Shown here: positions 59,593-64,000 of the stretch, one piece after another
Numbering within the stretch: position 1 is the stretch's first letter
Layout of the letters: each line of letters starts with the position of its first letter
Source: Lepas anatifera
Lineage: Eukaryota; Arthropoda; Thecostraca; Lepadidae
Assembly: GCA_034440635.1 (NCBI GenBank)
Contig: JAOTON010001027.1
Location: 3,064,001 to 3,128,000, forward strand
Reading direction: 5' to 3'
Length of the DNA stretch: 64,000 nucleotides
Translations under genes and position numbers: made by a program
The notes under the pieces: generated by a model
What the model was told of the DNA's origin: nothing
Seen by the model: only the letters and a program-made list of their open reading frames with translations
Databases searched by the model: none

Positions 59593-60965
59593 TAAAAACC
59601 TGAAAGCTTGTTAAAGTCCCTGCTATTATAGTTAAGAGCCAAAAAAACTCGTTAACAATTATAATCCGTCGGATTACCAAGATTCAGTAGATTAAAGTTG
59701 GGTGTTTGTTGTTATCGGGCCTTGTCATGACAACACGAATTATCAAAAGCGACATCCTAGTCTATTCGGGCCTACGGTCAATAGCTGTTAGTGCTGAGGC
59801 TGCTACTATTTTGACACAGTCGAGAAAATTCCGAATTAGGGCATTCCCTGCTTCATGTCTTGCAAAGCGATTGACGGTTGAATAATAAAAATGTTTTACT
59901 TTGCCTTTCTGGCACCTGGCTTTTATCGATCCAGCTTTTGAATAGGATTTTTAAGTGTTTCGAAAAAGTATCATTTCTCCAACGCGCTGCATAGAAACCC
60001 TTGCGCCCGCCCAGCCGTGGTGACGTAATGCTGCCAAATAACATGGACGGGCCTGTATGGAACCTTCTTGAACCCTTGGTGACTGTATTGTTGACCTGAC
60101 AACACAATAAATGATTTTCCTTTGCCCCATGAGGGCTTTTAGCGCTGCTCGTAATTTTGCTTTAGCTTTTCCAGGAAGTGAGTTTGGCATAGTGGCGAAA
60201 TACACCCCCCCCGCGAGGTATGTCACGCCGGGGACCCTAGCAGGCGCGAGTTAAATGGTGTTGATCTTTTTTTCTTTTTAGTGGCTTTCCTACGATCAGC
60301 CAACGCACAGTAGGAACTTTTCCACTAGTAGCCTTAATTTAATCAAAAGTTAAAAATTTGGTTTTTGGGAAAATATGCTCTCAATTGGTTGGAAATTCTC
60401 CCAATTTTACGATGGTGAAGAGTAGGTTTGTGTTTTTTCCTAAAAGTGGGTGAAAAATGTATCTAAAGTGGGAGAAAGTTAGACATCCAGTGTTACCTGT
60501 TTCAATGCCAGAAAATGATGGCAAGATACAAACGCAAGTGGGACGTCCGATATGGTTGGATGTGTACCAAATTCTGTATTTTTAGAAAGCTTGACCCCTT
60601 TTATGTTCTAAATAACCGTCGGATTAGTAAACAATTTCAAAGGAATAAAATTATATAAGAATATAAAAGACCTTGCTTCTAACCACTTTCAATTGCGGGC
60701 CTCCAAGAAATGTGTAAGGTTTTAACTACTAGTGACGTCGATTGGCGCACAGAAATGTGTAAATTAGGACACGGCAGACAATTCTAGGTACGAACCCAAA
60801 GAAATTTCCTGCGACTTTTTGCGATTCTTGGAGAAATGTTTGTATTTTTACCGCAATGTGCCTGGCCGGCGCGACGCCCATGCAGCCACAATGACAGAAA
60901 GGCCACTGAGGTTGTGGAGTTATGGACTTTTTAGCGATAATTACAGATGTAGGTAGATGGTGTCA
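59593..60965. other. No gene recognised
   Basis: No supported exon or repeat boundary over 1.4 kb. Confidence 0.3.
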
Positions 60966-61381
60966 CCATAGGCGGATCCAGGGGGCAAGTGGGAGCACTC
61001 CCCCTTCGATTGAATTTCGTCGTACTTTGAAAGTTCGATGCCAGCCCTTAAAATGTCACTTCTCATCCTTTTTCCCCAAGATGCGACTATGGAGGGAGGA
61101 GGGGGAGGGTGTATCGACACCTACGGCAGAATTCGGCAGAATATGATAATTTTTGGTTTCCATCTGATGGTTTTACGCACAGAAAATTGGCAACCTCGTG
61201 ATCCAGATGCCGCCCCGACCAGGTTCTCCCCATCGAATCTCTTGAATACGCTTACGTACGGCACCACGCCAGAACTTGTGTGATACTCTGTCAGCTGCTA
61301 CCGGAGATGGCGTTTGTAGTTCTTCCAGCAAAAGTAAAAAATATTATAATAAAATGTTAACACGTACAGTGGAGGGGGATG
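60966..61381 (+). repeat. Left terminus of a hAT-like repeat
   Basis: CATAGGCGGATCCAGGGGGC at 60968 is a hAT-like left end, followed by AAGTGGGAGCACTCCCCC. This is a second family with an unidentified right end; no target duplication was found. Confidence 0.5.
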
Positions 61382-62575
61382 TTAACCTTCGCCCGGGTGG
61401 GGGTCTTTTTAGACCCCCTCGGGTTTTTCCGAAGTGACCAAAAAACGGTGGCGCGTAGCTCCGCCAAACTTGGTCTAGCTGTTTCTTCATCATTTTTACA
61501 TCTTAACTGAAAATTTTGGCTCAAGGTCATATCAGGTCAGGTCACCAGGCCAGGTGAAGTGACCTCATCTCAAAAAATGCTTAGGACCGCATAACTACAA
61601 GAAAGGTTAATCGATCAAGTTGAAACTCATACCACATATTGGGCCCACCAGGAGCTACAACATTTGTTCCGGCATTTTTGATATTGGTGACCTAAGGTCA
61701 TGTGCAGAGCATGACCTCCCCATTGTCAATACATGGGAAAAATCACGAAATGAGCTTTTCTCAGTAAGTATGCATGAAATCAACTTCAAACATCGGTTGC
61801 GACTTGATCTTAGCCCATTTCTGAAGCTGATGCCAAAATTTTTGACTTGTGGCCTTTAAAAGGTCACCTTAGGTCAAATAAGTATTTTTTGGTGTTTTTC
61901 TCTATAAATTTTGAATAAACGAAGATAGAGCTTTTATTTTGTCACCAAAGTGTTTCTATAGTCACTGGAAGTCAAATGATATACATCATGACTATACTAG
62001 GTCAAGTTGGGTCAGACCGTTGACCTGGGTCAGGTCAAATTCTTAAATTTGACCTGGCATAGCAATATCATATATCATTCGATTCGTATTGACGAGAGGA
62101 TTGCAATGGTGCATAAATTATGGCTGTATCTTGTTTGGTTTGGAAGCTATTAGCGAAAAAATAAACGCCCTTATGCATGGGTGGCTATGGACATTCCCAA
62201 GAATATGCCCAATATTTAGTGACCTGTAGCTCCCTAGCTGACACGAAAATGGATGGCTCTGTAATGAAAGCGCATCTCAAGAGCTTTCGAATGGTGTTAG
62301 AAAAATGTTTCTAGCTCTCATAGTTTCTGAGATATATGAGGTTTTCTTAGTACACCTCATATTAGCGATTTTGACCTATTTTGACCTCTGGTAACCTTGA
62401 TATTGACCTGACAAGAAAAATGACTGAAGTATTTTCGATATCATTTTCGAAGAGCTTTCGATTGCCGTTTTGTGCTTTTTTCTAGCTCTCTTAATTTTTG
62501 AGATCGTGGGTGGGTCTTTTTAGCCCCCCCACCAGGGCGAAGGTGGCTCGTACCCGCCACCGGGGCAAGGGTTAA
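61382..62575. mobile_element. AGGTCA-rich TTAA-bounded element, copy e (1194 bp)
   Basis: Starts TTAACCTTCGCCCGGGTGGG and ends CCGGGGCAAGGGTTAA. The inverted ends continue inward with GGGTGGGGGTCTTTTTAGAC against GGGTGGGTCTTTTTAGCCCC. By eye about 17 AGGTCA/TGACCT hexamers occur inside, plus TTGACCTGGGTCAGGTCAAA. The interior is homologous to copy d. No transposase frame is present. Confidence 0.75.
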
Positions 62576-62683
62576 AGCGACCCTCACATATTTTTCCAAG
62601 CTGTCCAGAGAACTGTTCTCTACCGAAAATGTTACTGGGCTGCATTTGAGAGAGTTTATGAACGCGTCTATTAGTGAGCATTT
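62576..62683. repeat. Left-end fragment of the AGGTCA family, truncated by a LINE
   Basis: TATTTTTCCAAGCTGTCC followed by GAACTGTTCTCTACCGAAAA, then TTTGAGAGAGTTTATGAACG and CGTCTATTAGTGAGC, aligns with the left part of copies a and b. Similarity stops at about 62684 where the LINE coding sequence begins. Confidence 0.6.
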
Positions 62684-64000
62684 ACAGAAACTTGGCTGAA
62701 ACCCGAAATAAGTACTTCAGAACTGCAGCTCGGGTTAAATGGCCACACATGGTTCCGGAAGGACCGACAAACCCACGGTGGGGACGTTGCATGTGCAGTC
62801 CAATCGCTCTTATGTCCAACGAGAAGACTGGACTTGGAAAGTGATGACAACGAGACACTGATTATCGAGATAGGAAGCAAACCAAAAATTCTTCTCGCGG
62901 TCTGCTACTGCAAACCGGCCCCGGACGGGGGAGCGCTCGAGAAGACCCTGGTTACACTTAAGATGGCTATTACACACCATCCACATCATCACCTTATTGC
63001 TGTCGGGGACTTTAATGTTCCTGACATCAAGTGGACGCCTTCAGTAACACGACCCGGGACGGCCCACGCAACTGTGATCCGTGCCAGCCACCGCACATCT
63101 TTGTTCATGGACGGCTGTAGTCTGGCTGGATTTACCCAGCACGTTCATCAGGCAACTAGGAGCGATAAAACCTTAGATTTAGTGTTTTCAACACAACTCC
63201 AGGTGGAAGCAGTAGTGAGGCAAGGTGTATTTGAATCAGATCACGCTGAAATCATTTCTACTGTTCACACTATTAAAACTGTAACTCCATTAGTGAATAG
63301 GTCGAGTGCTTTTAACTATAAGAGGGCTGATTTTGAAGGTCTTAGAACAGCCCTGCATTTGATTCCGTGGTGTATATTAGACGGCATGACAGTTGATGAC
63401 GCGGTTGACCTGTTTTATTGTCTCCTGGAATCTGCAGTCGCCTATTATATTCCCATTGTTCATGTTAAACGTAAATTTCCACCATGGTTTGATAGGGATT
63501 TGCGGATTGCTCTTCTGGACAAGGAAAGAACACACACACGCATGAAACGCGAGGGTAGTGCGGAGTCAGGCGCGGAGTTCGGGGAAAAGAGGCGCTACTT
63601 TAAGAATCTGTCCAGTTCGAAGTATAAAGATTATCTCATTAGTCTTACCGACGATTTTAAGACTAATCCAAAACGTTTTTGGTCCTTTTTGAAAAGTCTT
63701 AAAGGTGGAAAAAAGGGACTAGCTGTGCTTTGCAATGGTTATGAAGACGTGACAGACGACAGGGAAAAGGCTAGTCTACTAAATCAAACATTTGCAGCTA
63801 AATTCACAGAACCCGAAGTAGACATCCTGCCGGACGCACCTCACTATGATGTACCACTGTTTGATTATATCGAGTGTGACGTGAATAGGGTGAGGGGCAA
63901 TATAAGACACTGTTTCAGTCCATAAAGCATGCGGTCCGGACGGAATCAGTGCACGGATCATATACGAGTGTCGTTATCCTCTTGCCGTGCCGCTCGCTAT
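62684..64000 (+). pseudogene. Non-LTR retrotransposon ORF2 (endonuclease and start of reverse transcriptase), 5' truncated
   Basis: One frame runs from 62684 to TAA 63923-63925. It begins inside the endonuclease (TETWLKPEISTSELQL), then has CYCKPAPDGG, LIAVGDFNVPDIKW (catalytic GDFN), KTLDLVFST and ESDHAEI (SDH motif), then a linker (FPPWFDRDLRIALLDKERT, NPKRFWSFLKSLKGG). After 63925 the frame shifts and the RT motif KACGPDGISARI appears, continuing to the right edge. The frameshift near 63890-63925 and missing 5' end show a defective copy. The endonuclease-linker arrangement fits the CR1/L2/Jockey assemblage. It abuts an AGGTCA element fragment at 62684. Confidence 0.85.

Overview
This is a eukaryotic (metazoan) nuclear window. 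Support comes from GT-AG introns with TACTAAC/CTAAC-type branch sequences, long AC microsatellites, tRNA-derived SINE-like repeats, non-LTR retrotransposons and several DNA-transposon families. The repeat mix and AGGTCA-rich repeats suggest a repeat-rich, probably marine, invertebrate; the species cannot be named from the sequence. No bacterial-type genes, operons, rRNA or CRISPR arrays are visible.

Layout. 0-7 kb: a hAT transposase C-terminal fragment, the RNase H end of a LINE, a possible pair of small host exons, a TTAA-bounded AGGTCA-rich element, and a frameshifted LINE ORF1 with CCHC zinc knuckles, followed by a 443-bp AC tract. 7-17 kb: SINEs, hAT-type MITEs (one inside a SINE), a second AGGTCA element, a ~300-bp tandem dimer and another AC tract. 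17-19.2 kb: a 1.9-kb element with ~540-bp inverted terminal arms, abutting a 250-bp repeat whose inverted copy lies at 408-656. 19.9-24.1 kb: the one well supported host gene, whose four visible exons encode a basic, disordered, AT-hook-like protein with an apparent frameshift near its 3' end. 24.5-30.3 kb: a 5.7-kb composite element with inverted arrays of TACGTA/TTCGTA motifs at both ends and a perfect 9-bp flanking direct repeat, carrying an AC tract and a decayed LINE. 30-49 kb: mostly repeats, with two isolated well-spliced exon candidates (43520-43569 and 47987-48183), a 1.8-kb TIR element rich in ACGT motifs, and further MITEs. 49-64 kb: TTAA-flanked Kolobok/T2-like MITEs, one nested inside an AGGTCA element, a cluster of overlapping perfect palindromes, more AGGTCA elements, and a LINE endonuclease/RT open reading frame running off the right edge.

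The window is therefore mainly a record of transposon insertion into transposon, around one clear host gene and a few exon fragments. The most unusual features are the 5.7-kb foldback-like element, a family of ~1-kb TTAA-bounded elements packed with AGGTCA nuclear-receptor half-sites, and the 1.8-kb element with 26-bp perfect TIRs. All homology calls are by motif recognition only; no search was run.
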